A stretch of 64,000 nucleotides of DNA from Paenibacillus sp. JZ16 (GCF_015326965.1 NZ_CP017659.1:5460001-5524000), one strand, 5' to 3'; positions 8,932 to 18,567 are shown, numbered from the stretch's first letter. The notes: generated from the sequence alone by a model not told the origin. Translations and numbers: made by a program.

Positions 8932-8948
8932 TTCCCTTAATATCTATA

Positions 8949-8983
8949 AGACCGCTATCGACATACGATATGCGGTTTTTTTG
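8949..8983 (+). terminator. Terminator after fabH
   Basis: ACCGCTATCG pairs with CGATATGCGGT around a short loop (one bulge), followed by seven Ts. Confidence 0.85.
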
Positions 8984-9119
8984 TGCTGCGATTTTTGGAT
9001 GACCGAGCCTGAATCGTAATAAATTCAACTCAAATTCGAAAGTTTACCACCTCAAAATTTGGCGCCGCTTTCATTAGACTAAAGAAGAAAAATACGTTTC
9101 ATGGAAGAGGGGTAGAACG

Positions 9120-10469
9120 ATGAAAAGGTTTAAGTCATGGAGCTTGCTGCTCCTGAGTGTCATCATGGTGTTTACGCTGGCCGCATGTGGAGGCGGGGGC
9201 GGTAACGGAAGCAGTACGGCTGAATCTCCGGGGGGAGGAAGCAGCGAAGAGACGGGCAATACGAAAGAAGGAACCGAGTCCACAGAGAAAATCGAGCTCT
9301 CCTTCTGGTCGCTGGGAACAACCAACTATGAGGATCTGGCAAAGGAATATACGAAGGAGCATCCGAACATCACGTTCAAATTCCAGAATACGTCGGATCA
9401 AACCGCACATCACAACAACCTGACGACAGCATTGTCCGCTGGCTCGGGCGCGCCTGACATTTTCCAATTAGAAATCGCGTTTATGGAGCGTTTTATCAAC
9501 AACCAGGATAAATTCTACAATCTGTACGATCTTGGCGCTAAAGACTTAGAAGGCAACTACCTGGAGTGGAAATGGAAGCAGGCTACTTCGGTTGACGGCA
9601 CCTTCCAACTCGGTCTGCCAACAGACATCGGTCCTACGGTCGTATATTACCGTACGGATCTGGCAGAGCAAGCCGGACTGCCGACGGATCCGGACGGGTT
9701 TAGCGCAGCGATTGATTCATGGGACAAATTCGCCAGCGTAGCCAAGGACTTCACAAGTAAAACAGGAAAGCCGTTCGCCGACTTAACGGACCTGGTATAT
9801 AACGGGGTGCGCGACCAATCCCCGGATCAAATCTACTTCAACAAAGAGGATGGCTCCTTTATCGGAGATACGAACCCGCAAGTGAGAAAAGCTTACGACT
9901 TTACGGTAAAAGGAATTCAGGAAGGCTGGATCGGCAACTGGATTCTGTGGTCTCCTGAATGGCAAAAAGCGATCAATGATGGAGACTTTGGCGTCATGCT
10001 CGGCCCGGCTTGGATTGCCGGTACGATCCGCAATGCGAAGGATACCGCAGGCAAATGGCAGATTGCCCAGCTTCCTGAAGGAGCAGGCAACTGGGGCGGT
10101 TCGTTCCTGACCCTGCCGAAGGAAGGCAAACATTCGAAGGAAGCCTACGAATTCATCTCGTGGGTGCTCAACAAAGAGAATCAGCTGAAATCGTTCAAGG
10201 ACAGCGGCTTGTTCCCATCCATCCCGGCGGTTTACAGCGAGCCTTCATTCACGGAGGAGAAGGATGAATTCTTCGGCGGTCAAGTCATTTCCGAAGCGTA
10301 TGCCAAGTCGGCGGAACGCATCAAGCCGGTTTACTACGGACCTCTTCACGACCAGACCGACACGATTATCAAGAACGCGCTCAAAAACGTGCTGGAGAAA
10401 AAAGCCGACCCGCAAAAAGAATGGGAAAGCGCAATGAAACAAATCAAGACGCTGGTTGATCGCAGCTAG
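9120..10469 (+). CDS. Carbohydrate ABC transporter substrate-binding lipoprotein (family 1)
   Basis: 449 aa. A lipoprotein signal ends in LAACGGGGG, followed by a Gly/Ser/Glu linker. The mature domain has family 1 solute-binding features (IELSFWSLGTTNYEDLAKEY, ALSAGSGAPDIFQLE, DFGVMLGPAWIAGT). The ATG is preceded by GGAAGAGGGG. It starts an operon with two MalFG-type permeases, a YesM kinase, a second binding protein and a YesN regulator; no ATPase is encoded, so a shared MsmX-like ATPase elsewhere probably drives it. The sugar is not predictable, but a plant-type oligosaccharide is typical of such clusters. Confidence 0.92.
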   Translation: MKRFKSWSLLLLSVIMVFTLAACGGGGGNGSSTAESPGGGSSEETGNTKEGTESTEKIELSFWSLGTTNYEDLAKEYTKEHPNITFKFQNTSDQTAHHNNLTTALSAGSGAPDIFQLEIAFMERFINNQDKFYNLYDLGAKDLEGNYLEWKWKQATSVDGTFQLGLPTDIGPTVVYYRTDLAEQAGLPTDPDGFSAAIDSWDKFASVAKDFTSKTGKPFADLTDLVYNGVRDQSPDQIYFNKEDGSFIGDTNPQVRKAYDFTVKGIQEGWIGNWILWSPEWQKAINDGDFGVMLGPAWIAGTIRNAKDTAGKWQIAQLPEGAGNWGGSFLTLPKEGKHSKEAYEFISWVLNKENQLKSFKDSGLFPSIPAVYSEPSFTEEKDEFFGGQVISEAYAKSAERIKPVYYGPLHDQTDTIIKNALKNVLEKKADPQKEWESAMKQIKTLVDRS

Positions 10470-10511
10470 GAAAAGGAGCATTCCTCGCCAGCTCATTCAG
10501 CCCGTCATCCG

Positions 10512-10555
10512 TCCGAATCCGAGTAGGGAGGAAGCTCTCTTCGCTCGGATTCGGA
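10512..10555 (+). repeat. Intercistronic inverted repeat (stem-loop)
   Basis: TCCGAATCCGAG (10512-10523) and CTCGGATTCGGA (10544-10555) are perfect 12-bp arms in the binding-protein/permease gap. There is no strong T run, so it more likely stabilises the upstream mRNA or partially attenuates than terminates fully. Confidence 0.75.
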
Positions 10556-10584
10556 TTTATCCTTATCTACCTGGAGGTGCATTC

Positions 10585-11541
10585 ATGGCAGACACAGTTA
10601 CAGCAGAGTCACCGCAACCGGTGCCCCCGAGGCGGCGCTTGTTGACGGAGACCGTGCGCAGCCGGTTTACGGCTTATACGTTCATATCGCCATTCTTCAT
10701 CTTGTTCGCAATTTTTGGATTGTATCCGATTCTTTTTACCATCTATTTGTCGTTCTTCAAATGGGATGCACTCGGACCGATGAAGTACGTCGGCTTCAAG
10801 AACTACGAGCTGATTACAAGCGACCCGACCTTCTGGATCGCTTTCAGCAACACACTCATTATGGCTTTGATGGGAACCGTGCCGCAGCTGATTGTGGCAT
10901 TATTTGTTGCGGTTATGCTCAACTCGGCCTTGAACAGATTCAAGAACACGTTCCGCATTCTGTATTTTATGCCGAACATCACTTCCATCGTTGCCGTAAC
11001 GCTGGTGTTCAGTACGATGTTTGGCAACAACGGGATGGTCAACTGGCTCCTGAACACCTTCGGCGCGGAAAGCGTACCGTTCAACTCCGGCTGGTGGGGA
11101 GTCAAAATCGCAATATCGTCCATGGTCATGTGGCGGTGGATGGGCTATAACGCCATTATTTTTCTGTCGGGTCTGCAGAGCATTCCGACCGATATTTATG
11201 AGGCGGCCAAAATCGACGGTGCCACCCGAGGCCAGCAGCTGCTCTATATCACGCTGCCGCTTCTTCGGCCATTCATTTTGTTCGTTACCTTGGTATCGAC
11301 GATCGGGGCGCTCCAATTGTTTACGGAGCCTTATGTATTCCTAGGTCAGTCCGGCACGGGCTCTACGCGGCAGGAAGGGGTCACGATGGTCACGTATCTG
11401 TATAATGAAGCATTTAAGAACGGATTTTTCGGTACAGCTGCGGCAACGGCGGTACTCTTGTTTATCGCCACCATTCTATTCTCGGTATTAAACATGATGG
11501 TGGGCCGCGAAGGTAAAGATACGGGAGGTAAAAAAGCATGA
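10585..11541 (+). CDS. Sugar ABC transporter permease (MalF/UgpA type)
   Basis: 318 aa from the ATG at 10585, which follows CTGGAGGTG; the longer reading to 10456 crosses the intercistronic hairpin. Six transmembrane segments, with the EAA loop YEAAKIDGATRGQQLLYITL near residues 206-226. Forms the membrane channel with the next gene. The stop overlaps the next ATG (ATGA). Confidence 0.93.
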   Translation: MADTVTAESPQPVPPRRRLLTETVRSRFTAYTFISPFFILFAIFGLYPILFTIYLSFFKWDALGPMKYVGFKNYELITSDPTFWIAFSNTLIMALMGTVPQLIVALFVAVMLNSALNRFKNTFRILYFMPNITSIVAVTLVFSTMFGNNGMVNWLLNTFGAESVPFNSGWWGVKIAISSMVMWRWMGYNAIIFLSGLQSIPTDIYEAAKIDGATRGQQLLYITLPLLRPFILFVTLVSTIGALQLFTEPYVFLGQSGTGSTRQEGVTMVTYLYNEAFKNGFFGTAAATAVLLFIATILFSVLNMMVGREGKDTGGKKA

Positions 11542-12401
11542 GCACAGTCGCCATAAGCCAGAAAAAACCGGATGAACCCGGTTTTATCGCCAAATTCTTC
11601 TTCTACCTCTTTATGATCCTTGGCGCACTGGTCTCGATCTTCCCGTTCTACTGGATGTTTGTCGTGGCTACGAATGACAAGGATGCGGCATTTCATATTC
11701 CGCCGCTCCTTACGCCCGGAACGGAATTCCTGGATAACTTCTCGCGCGTGCTGGAGCGGACGGATTTTTTCCGGGCGTTGATGAACTCGGTCGTTGTGTC
11801 TTCAGCCGTTACGTTGTCCGTTGTGTTCCTCTGTACGCTGGCGGGTTATGCTTTTGCCAAGTATGAATTTCCTTTGAAGAAGACGCTGTTTGTTTTTGTC
11901 ATTGCCACGATGCTTGTACCTGCCCAACTGGGCGTGCTTCCACAGTACGTCATCATGGCCAAGCTGCACTGGATCGACAGCTACAAAGCGCTGATCGTAC
12001 CCGCCATGGTCAATGCCTTCGGCATCTTCTGGATGCGGCAGTACATCGCTTCCGCCGTTCATACCGAGCTGATCGAAGCGGGGCGGATTGATGGCGGCGG
12101 ACACTTCCGGATTTTCTGGAACATCGCCATTCCTGTCGTAACACCGGCGATGGCTACACTGGGGATTCTGAATTTCATGAATGTGTGGAATGATTTCTTC
12201 TGGCCGCTCGTCGTATTGAAAAACAGAGAAAATTACACTATTCAAATTGCGCTGCAGCAATTGTTCACCAATAAGGACGGCCTTGATTTCGGAATGATCA
12301 TGTCGGCCACCTTCACGGCGACGCTGCCGCTTCTCATTGTGTTTCTATTGTTCAGCCGCTACGTCATCGCGGGACTGACATCAGGCGCCATAAAAAGTTA
12401 A
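11538..12401 (+). CDS. Sugar ABC transporter permease (MalG/UgpE type)
   Basis: 287 aa, six transmembrane segments. The EAA loop is ELIEAGRIDGGGHFRIFWNI (about residues 176-196), and the C-terminus ends in the typical FSRYVIAGLTSGAIKS. Translationally coupled to the upstream permease. Partner of the binding protein at 9120. Confidence 0.93.
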   Translation: MSTVAISQKKPDEPGFIAKFFFYLFMILGALVSIFPFYWMFVVATNDKDAAFHIPPLLTPGTEFLDNFSRVLERTDFFRALMNSVVVSSAVTLSVVFLCTLAGYAFAKYEFPLKKTLFVFVIATMLVPAQLGVLPQYVIMAKLHWIDSYKALIVPAMVNAFGIFWMRQYIASAVHTELIEAGRIDGGGHFRIFWNIAIPVVTPAMATLGILNFMNVWNDFFWPLVVLKNRENYTIQIALQQLFTNKDGLDFGMIMSATFTATLPLLIVFLLFSRYVIAGLTSGAIKS

Positions 12402-12480
12402 CAAGCAAGGTGAAGTCGACAAGGAATGCGGCCTGTCATGAAGAATAATAGACATAGTAGAGTGGAGGGAGGAAGGATCC

Positions 12481-14205
12481 ATGAAACTCCGCCGAAAGAT
12501 ATTGCTGGCTATTATTCTTCTGGTCTTCATTCCGGTCATCGCGCTGGGCGGGGTATCCTATTACAGCTTTTCGGAAGCGATGGAGAAGAAGTCGAATGAT
12601 TTCTACTGGATTTCGCTTCTGGAAACGGATCGCAAACTGAAGTTTGCCTTGAACGAAATCACGACGATTTCGAACTCGGCGATTACCCAGCAATCGGTTC
12701 AGCAGATGCTGAAACAGCCGGAATACGCGGTTACCTATGAACGGCGGCAGGAGATCAACAATCTGATCAATCATCCGATGATTGCGTCGTTTGCTTTTTA
12801 TTCGAATGACCGGTTGATGTATAACACGAATGGCGGAATGGAGCTTCAGGAACTGAGGCAGCAGGCATGGTATGAAGCGGTAGAGAAGGCGGAGGGGCGT
12901 CCTGTATGGGTCGGACCCGGCGAGAACGGCTCTGCGGCTGACGGCGCTCCCGTTTTGATTCAATCCAGGGTCATCAAGGACTATTACTCGCTGGAGGATA
13001 TCGGAACCGTGGTGATCTACGTGAAGCCGGATCTCCTCGATCAGGTGTTCTGGGAGGCGGCAACGCTGAAGCAGGGAGACATTTTGCTGGTCAATCAGCA
13101 GGGGCACATCGTGTTTAGCAAGTCAGGCGGGCATATCGGGGAGCGGACGGAGTTCCCGTTTCTCTCGGATAGTTACAAGACGAATGGAAAAGGCTACTAT
13201 ATCGATCAATATGCAGGCGAAAAATCGCTGATCACATATTCACCTTCACATAATAAAGATTGGTTTCTGGTCGCCATCACGCCAAGTAAACTGATTTCGG
13301 CCGAATCGGTCCCGATTCGCAACCTAGCCTTGATCCTGGGGTTGATCTCGCTCGTGTCGGCGTTCCTGTTCGACCGTTTTTTTGTGCGCAGAATGGTGCG
13401 CAGCATCATCAGCGCGGTGAACGGGATGAAGCGCGTTAAGCAGGGCATCTTCGTCCCGATCCCGTCGCATAACGTGGCGGAAGACGAGACGGATCTGTTA
13501 ATCGACGGCTTTAACCGGATGAGCACCCAGATTCAGGAGCTGATTGGACAGGTCGAGACGGAACAAGCACGAAAAAAGGAAGCGGAGCTGCAGGCGCTGG
13601 TCGCTCAGATCAATCCGCATTTTATCTACAATTCACTGGAATCGATCAATTCGATGGCCGTGCTTCAGGGTAACAAGGATATCAGCAAGATGGTGGTTTC
13701 CCTTGGAAAGCTGCTGCGTATCAGCATCAGCGAGCATCACGAACTCATACCGCTTAGCATGGAGCTGGAGCATGTCCAGCACTATATGCGGATACAGAAA
13801 TTCAGGTTTGAAGAAAAATTCGATTACGGCATTGAGCTTCCGAATGAACTGAGGCACTACGTTACGCAAAAGCTGATTATTCAGCCGATTGTTGAGAACG
13901 CTTTATATCACGGGATCGAGCCGATGGAGGAAAGCGGACTGATCTCCATTCGTGTGTCCGAGGACGGCGAGGATATCGTGATTGACGTGGAGGACAACGG
14001 TCCGGGCTTCGATCCGGAAACGCTGATGAAGCTGTGGAATTCGGATCCGGGACAGCTCAAGAAGTATCGCGAGAACGGAGTCGGATTGAAGAATGTCCAT
14101 GAAAGGCTGCGGATCCGGTTTGGCAGCCGTTACGGCCTGATGATCTGTTCCTCCCCAGGTTACGGCTCCTTGATCCGAATCCGAATACCGAAAATACTGA
14201 CATGA
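12481..14205 (+). CDS. YesM-type sensor histidine kinase
   Basis: 574 aa. Transmembrane segments near residues 8-30 and 280-300 flank a ~250-residue extracytoplasmic Cache-like sensor; a HAMP segment precedes the His-kinase box, whose phosphoacceptor lies in INPHFIYNSLESI. The ATPase part has N (PIVENALYHGI), G1 (VEDNGPGFD) and G2 (GVGLKNVHERL) motifs. The ATG follows GGAGGGAGGAAGG. Expected to phosphorylate the YesN-type regulator at 15586, with the second binding protein encoded between them. Confidence 0.95.
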   Translation: MKLRRKILLAIILLVFIPVIALGGVSYYSFSEAMEKKSNDFYWISLLETDRKLKFALNEITTISNSAITQQSVQQMLKQPEYAVTYERRQEINNLINHPMIASFAFYSNDRLMYNTNGGMELQELRQQAWYEAVEKAEGRPVWVGPGENGSAADGAPVLIQSRVIKDYYSLEDIGTVVIYVKPDLLDQVFWEAATLKQGDILLVNQQGHIVFSKSGGHIGERTEFPFLSDSYKTNGKGYYIDQYAGEKSLITYSPSHNKDWFLVAITPSKLISAESVPIRNLALILGLISLVSAFLFDRFFVRRMVRSIISAVNGMKRVKQGIFVPIPSHNVAEDETDLLIDGFNRMSTQIQELIGQVETEQARKKEAELQALVAQINPHFIYNSLESINSMAVLQGNKDISKMVVSLGKLLRISISEHHELIPLSMELEHVQHYMRIQKFRFEEKFDYGIELPNELRHYVTQKLIIQPIVENALYHGIEPMEESGLISIRVSEDGEDIVIDVEDNGPGFDPETLMKLWNSDPGQLKKYRENGVGLKNVHERLRIRFGSRYGLMICSSPGYGSLIRIRIPKILT

Positions 14206-14220
14206 CAGGGGGGCTGCAGG

Positions 14221-15564
14221 GTGAGATGGTTTTGGAATTGGGGCTGGATCGTCGGATATGCCGCTCTGTTGGCGCTGTCTGTCGTGTGGGTGACGGTACA
14301 GAATCAGGGACCGGCCCAGGAGGAACAGCCGGAGAAAATTACGCTGACGTTCCGGCATTTCTGGAACAAGGAGCATGACAGGCCGGTGCTGGCCGTATTC
14401 GAGAGCATCGTCCGCACGTATGAGAAAGCGCATCCAAATGTTAAGGTGAACTTCGAGAGCATCGATCAGACGATTCACCGGGAACAAAAGCTGAAGAGCG
14501 AGATGGTGACCGGCACGCCGCCGGATATGTTTGTTTTGTTCGGAGGAGCCGAGATCGTGCCTTATGCCAGATCGAACCGGTTGATGGATTTAACGGATTT
14601 TTTGCAGGATACCGGATTGAAGGAGCAATTCAAGGATCTGCACCATTGGACCTTCGAGGACCGGATCTATGGCCTGCCCTTCGAGGGACACGCAGAGCCG
14701 ATCTATTATAACCGGGCTTTATTCCGGCAGCTGAAGCTGGAGCCTCCGAAGATGCTGGGACAGATGGACGAAGCTATTCGTGTTCTGCGGGAGAACGATA
14801 TCATCCCTTTTGCGGTCGGCAACGAAGACAGGTGGCCGGCGGGAATTTTTGCCCACTATTTCATGGATCGTTACGCCGGGCCGGAACTGATTGACCGGCT
14901 GGTCGAAGGCGATGATCAGGTCAGCTTTGTGCAAGAGTCCTACTTGGAGGCGTTTGAGCACTTGGAGCTGTGGATCAAAGAAGGGGCGTTCAGCCCGAAC
15001 GCGAACGATCTTTCCACGGAAGAAGCGATTGCCCAGTTCACGGAAGGAAAAGCTGCGATGTATATGAACGGCAGCTGGGATATTACGCTGCTGCAGAATG
15101 AGGATTACCCGGATTTTCAGAACGAGATCGGCGTCATTCCCTTTCCGTCGCTTTTTCCTGGCGAAGAACGGTCCTTGGCAGGGGGATATACGATCGGCAT
15201 CGGGCTGTCATCGGACTTGGATGAAACGAAAAAGCAATCGGCTCTGGAGCTGCTGGGCATGTTCTATACTCCAGAGGTGCAGACTCGGCTGGTGTATGAA
15301 GGACTGCGCGTCCCTTCGATGAAGATTGACTATGATTCGAAGAAAACCGGGCCGGTGTTTGCCCAAGTCACGGAATTGATGGAGGAGTCCACGAGCACCT
15401 TTCTGCCTTACGACAACACGTTATCACCCGAGGTAAACAGTTCGTTCCTTAAGGTGATCGAGGATATGATTGGAGGACGGATCGATGCTGCCGGCGCATT
15501 GGAGCAAATTCAGAAGTCCTCGGTGCGGTATTGGAAGCTTAGGCGGAATACGACAGCAGAGTAA
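14221..15564 (+). CDS. Extracellular binding protein with uncleaved membrane anchor, between kinase and regulator
   Basis: 447 aa, family 1 solute-binding fold (ITLTFRHFWNKEH, AEPIYYNRALFRQL, FTEGKAAMYMNGSWDITLL). The N-terminus is a Trp-rich hydrophobic segment (about residues 3-25) with no lipobox cysteine, so it is likely membrane-tethered. GTG start behind an AGGGGGG-type site. Sitting between the histidine kinase and the response regulator, it may present sugar to the kinase rather than to the permeases (inference); it could also be an alternative transport receptor. Confidence 0.85.
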   Translation: MRWFWNWGWIVGYAALLALSVVWVTVQNQGPAQEEQPEKITLTFRHFWNKEHDRPVLAVFESIVRTYEKAHPNVKVNFESIDQTIHREQKLKSEMVTGTPPDMFVLFGGAEIVPYARSNRLMDLTDFLQDTGLKEQFKDLHHWTFEDRIYGLPFEGHAEPIYYNRALFRQLKLEPPKMLGQMDEAIRVLRENDIIPFAVGNEDRWPAGIFAHYFMDRYAGPELIDRLVEGDDQVSFVQESYLEAFEHLELWIKEGAFSPNANDLSTEEAIAQFTEGKAAMYMNGSWDITLLQNEDYPDFQNEIGVIPFPSLFPGEERSLAGGYTIGIGLSSDLDETKKQSALELLGMFYTPEVQTRLVYEGLRVPSMKIDYDSKKTGPVFAQVTELMEESTSTFLPYDNTLSPEVNSSFLKVIEDMIGGRIDAAGALEQIQKSSVRYWKLRRNTTAE

Positions 15565-15585
15565 ACAGAAGACAGGGGGAACGTC

Positions 15586-17184
15586 ATGGGCGGATCGGAA
15601 GGCAAATTCAGAGTTATGCTGGTCGATGATGAGCCGATCATTCTGCGCAGTCTAAGGGCAGCCATCCCCTGGGATGAGCTGGATCTCGAAGTCGTTGGGG
15701 AGGCCAAGACAGGGGACAGCGCTCTCAAGCTGGCGCGTGAAGTATCGCCGCATATGATCATCAGTGATATACGGATGCCGGGAATGGATGGCATTACGCT
15801 CATGAAGGAGCTGAAGGCGGATCAGGCACGGCGGATCATTATTTTCATTAGCGGGTATGGCGAATTCGAATACGCAAGGGAAGCGCTGCGCGAAGGGGCT
15901 TTCGATTACTTGCTCAAGCCGATCGATCACGATGAGCTGACGGAAACGATAGCCAAGGCGGCCAGAACCCTGGAGAAGCAAATTGCGGATGATCAAATGC
16001 TGCATTCGATCAAGGTTTTATCTCTGCTGGCCCGGGAGAGGATGCTTACGGAATTTATCGAGGGGAACCGAAGCCCCCTGCAGCATATGCAGTGGCTGGA
16101 AGACAGCGAGCTGGAGCATGGATACACGATGGCCGTCATTCAGTTGGATCATTACTTGCGGCTTAACGAGTTATGGAGCATGGACGAGAAGCGCTTGTGG
16201 CTGTTTGCCGTACGGAACGTCCTGGAGGAATGGTCCTTGCAGCATGGCGGACTGACGGTATTTCCTTTCCGCAGCGGGGAATGGGTGCTGCTGTTTCCGA
16301 ACCTGACGAGGGAGCGGCAGGAGGAGATCGGCCGGGATTTGGTGCAATTGATCAAGCGGAATACGAAGCTGTCCTGCTCGGTCGGCTTCAGTCCCAGCAT
16401 GGCCGGGATTGACCGCTTGGGAACGGCTTACGAGACCGCCGTCCGCGCCTTATACCAGCGGTTTTATTCCGGGGAAGAGGGGGTGTTTCTCGGAACGCCC
16501 GATTCCATGATGGAAACGGCCAGCGAAGCGAAGTATCCGAAGCATCTCGAGTCGCTCATGGTGGAAAGCATCCGCACGCTTCACAAGGAGCGGCTGCTGG
16601 AGCTTTTTGACGAGACCAAGGCTTATATCGAGGAGCATGCCTTCAGCCGGGAGATGACCGAGCGGGTGCTGCTGGAGATGAGTGTCGTGCTGTATCGGCA
16701 GTTTGAGCATATGAAGGTGCTGTTTGAGTGGTCGCTGGAGGAATTGCTGCAGGAGCTTCATGCGTCCGGCACCCTTCAGCAGCTGATGGACGTCGTGAAA
16801 AGCCATTTCAGCAAGTGGATTGCCGAGAGCCGGTCCGGGCAGGCCAAGGACAATGTTCAGGCCGTTATGGGCAAAGCCAAGGAGTACATCGCGGAAAATT
16901 ACCAGAAGGATCTCAGCATTGAAGAGGTATCGGAGCTGGCGGATTTGAGCATCAGCCATTTCTGTACCCTGTTTAAGGGAACAACGGGATATACGTTTCT
17001 GGAGTACTTAACGGAATGCCGGATCGAGAAGGCCAAGAGCATACTGCTGAATACGGATGTGAAGGTATATCAGGTAGCGCCAATGGTAGGGTATCAGGAC
17101 CCGCGCTATTTTACGCAGGTGTTCAAAAAAATAACAGGGAAAACGCCCTCCGAGTATCGGGAAGAGGCGATATCCAAGACTTAA
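15586..17184 (+). CDS. YesN-type response regulator with AraC DNA-binding domain
   Basis: 532 aa. N-terminal receiver: acidic pocket LVDDEP, phosphoacceptor Asp in ISDIRMPGMDG (about residue 63) and conserved Lys in LLKPID. A long linker leads to a C-terminal AraC/XylS domain (about residues 425-525: YIAENYQKDLSIEEVSELAD, VAPMVGYQDPRYFTQVFKK, GKTPSEYRE). The ATG follows CAGGGGGAA. Last gene of the 9120-17184 operon, probably activating transcription from the promoter before the first binding protein. Confidence 0.95.
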   Translation: MGGSEGKFRVMLVDDEPIILRSLRAAIPWDELDLEVVGEAKTGDSALKLAREVSPHMIISDIRMPGMDGITLMKELKADQARRIIIFISGYGEFEYAREALREGAFDYLLKPIDHDELTETIAKAARTLEKQIADDQMLHSIKVLSLLARERMLTEFIEGNRSPLQHMQWLEDSELEHGYTMAVIQLDHYLRLNELWSMDEKRLWLFAVRNVLEEWSLQHGGLTVFPFRSGEWVLLFPNLTRERQEEIGRDLVQLIKRNTKLSCSVGFSPSMAGIDRLGTAYETAVRALYQRFYSGEEGVFLGTPDSMMETASEAKYPKHLESLMVESIRTLHKERLLELFDETKAYIEEHAFSREMTERVLLEMSVVLYRQFEHMKVLFEWSLEELLQELHASGTLQQLMDVVKSHFSKWIAESRSGQAKDNVQAVMGKAKEYIAENYQKDLSIEEVSELADLSISHFCTLFKGTTGYTFLEYLTECRIEKAKSILLNTDVKVYQVAPMVGYQDPRYFTQVFKKITGKTPSEYREEAISKT

Positions 17185-17256
17185 AGAGGCGAAGCCCCGT
17201 TCGTGGTGTTAACGGGCCAATCATGCGAGGATAGGTTTCAGCATAGCAGGGAATGA

Positions 17257-17315
17257 ATAACAGATCCATTTTTCCGGAGTTGATCAGGGAAAAAGAGTTC
17301 TGTTATTTTTATTTT
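17257..17315 (+). terminator. Terminator of the sugar-sensing operon
   Basis: AATAACAG pairs with CTGTTATT; an inner TTTTTCC pairs with GGAAAAA. The 3' side runs into ATTTTTATTTT. Confidence 0.75.
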
Positions 17316-17320
17316 AAATA

Positions 17321-17364
17321 TCTTAATATTAAGACTTGACGATTCCTGAGTTAAATACTAAACT
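17321..17364 (+). promoter_or_regulatory. Promoter with adjacent palindromic operator
   Basis: A perfect 14-bp palindrome, TCTTAATATTAAGA (17321-17334), abuts TTGACG (-35, 17336-17341); a 17-bp spacer precedes TAAACT (-10, 17359-17364). This placement fits a MarR/YodB/MhqR-type repressor controlling the dioxygenase, but the binding protein is not in the window. Confidence 0.6.
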
Positions 17365-17519
17365 GAGATTAAGCACCAGATGCACAAGATAAGTTGAAGA
17401 AGTAAGGGTGAAGCAGCTTTTTGAATAAGGCGTTTATTTATAACAGGACAGGTGCCTTGGATGGTTCACATGGTTTCGTTAATGAAGAATAAATAAAAAA
17501 ATAGATGGAGGTTGAAGTC

Positions 17520-18494
17520 ATGAAGTTTAAAGGAATTCATCACGTATCCGCGTTAACGGCTGCGGCTTCGCGGAACTTCGAATTTTATACAAAGGTTCTT
17601 GGCATGCGCTTGGTTAAGAAGACGGTGAATCAGGACGATGTCTCGGTATACCATCTGTTTTACGGCGACGAAAAAGGAAACCCTGGGACGGAGCTTACCT
17701 TCTTCGAAATTCCGATGGCCGGCCGGACCCGTGAGGGAAACAACAGCATCTCGGCAACATCCCTTCGCGTGCCCAGTGACCGCGCTTTGGAATATTGGAC
17801 CCGGCGGTTGGATGAGCACGGTGTAGAACGCGAGGAGATCAAGGAACGTGCCGGCCGATTGACACTTCTCTTCAGGGATTTCGAGGGCCAGCGCATCATT
17901 CTGGTTTCGGATGAACATAATGAGGGCGTTCCTGGGGGCATCCCGTGGGAAAAGGGACCGGTTCCGACGGAATACGCCATTATCGGATTAGGTCCGGTGC
18001 AGCTTACCGTGCCTAATCCGGTGCAAACCGTGAAGGTATTGACGGAGCTGATGGGCTTCCGCTACAAAGGTCAGTATGCCTCGCCTGTAGACGGGCAGCC
18101 GGATATCCTTGTTTTTGAGACAGGGGAAGGCGGAACGGGAGCGGAAGTGCACGTCGAGGAACGAACGGACCTTCCGCAGGAGCGGCTTGGTCGGGGCGGC
18201 GTTCATCACGTTGCATTCCGCGTAGAGGACGAGGAGGAGCTCCGGGCATGGATCGACCGGATTGGCGATGTAGGTTTTTCGAATTCGGGGTTTGTCGATC
18301 GCTTCTACTTCCGTTCCTTGTATTTCAGAGAGCCTAACGGTATTTTGTTCGAGGTGGCTACCGACGGCCCGGGCTTTGACACGGATGAGCATATCGATCA
18401 TCTCGGCGAATCGCTAGCGCTGCCGCCGTTCCTTGAGCCGAAGCGGGAACAGATTGAAGCGCACCTGAAGCCTCTTCATACCAATCAATCATAA
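17520..18494 (+). CDS. Ring-cleaving dioxygenase, glyoxalase superfamily (MhqO-like)
   Basis: 324 aa from the ATG at 17520 behind TGGAGGTTGA. Two vicinal-oxygen-chelate modules: KGIHHVSALTA with FYTKVLGMRLVKK in the first, GGVHHVAFRV with PNGILFEVATD in the second, supplying the His/His/Glu metal ligands. Family members in Bacillus (MhqA, MhqE, MhqO) open hydroquinone/catechol rings and are induced by quinones. It is alone, with its own promoter and a strong terminator. Confidence 0.9.
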   Translation: MKFKGIHHVSALTAAASRNFEFYTKVLGMRLVKKTVNQDDVSVYHLFYGDEKGNPGTELTFFEIPMAGRTREGNNSISATSLRVPSDRALEYWTRRLDEHGVEREEIKERAGRLTLLFRDFEGQRIILVSDEHNEGVPGGIPWEKGPVPTEYAIIGLGPVQLTVPNPVQTVKVLTELMGFRYKGQYASPVDGQPDILVFETGEGGTGAEVHVEERTDLPQERLGRGGVHHVAFRVEDEEELRAWIDRIGDVGFSNSGFVDRFYFRSLYFREPNGILFEVATDGPGFDTDEHIDHLGESLALPPFLEPKREQIEAHLKPLHTNQS

Positions 18495-18516
18495 TGGCGT
18501 ATATATGCGCAGCAAC

Positions 18517-18566
18517 AAGCACCGGGCAAGCCTCCATTTTGAGGCATCTGCCGGGTGCTTTTTTTA
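18517..18566. terminator. Bidirectional terminator between convergent genes
   Basis: AAGCACCGGGCA (18517-18528) pairs with TGCCGGGTGCTT (18549-18560), with an inner GCCTC/GAGGC helix; T run on the plus strand. It serves the dioxygenase gene and may also end the minus-strand WYL gene. Confidence 0.85.
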
Positions 18567-18567
18567 T

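Larger units (their letters stand above)
17185..17519. other. Intergenic region between the YesN and dioxygenase genes
   Basis: 335 bp without a credible ORF. It holds the terminator of the sugar operon (17257-17315) and the palindrome plus promoter of the dioxygenase gene (17321-17364). The remainder up to the ribosome binding site is a plain A-rich leader. Confidence 0.7.

Noticed and set aside
9040..9085. Possible cre (CcpA) site near the promoter of the 9120 operon
   Set aside because: GGCGCCGCTTTCA matches only the right half of the consensus; too weak to call.
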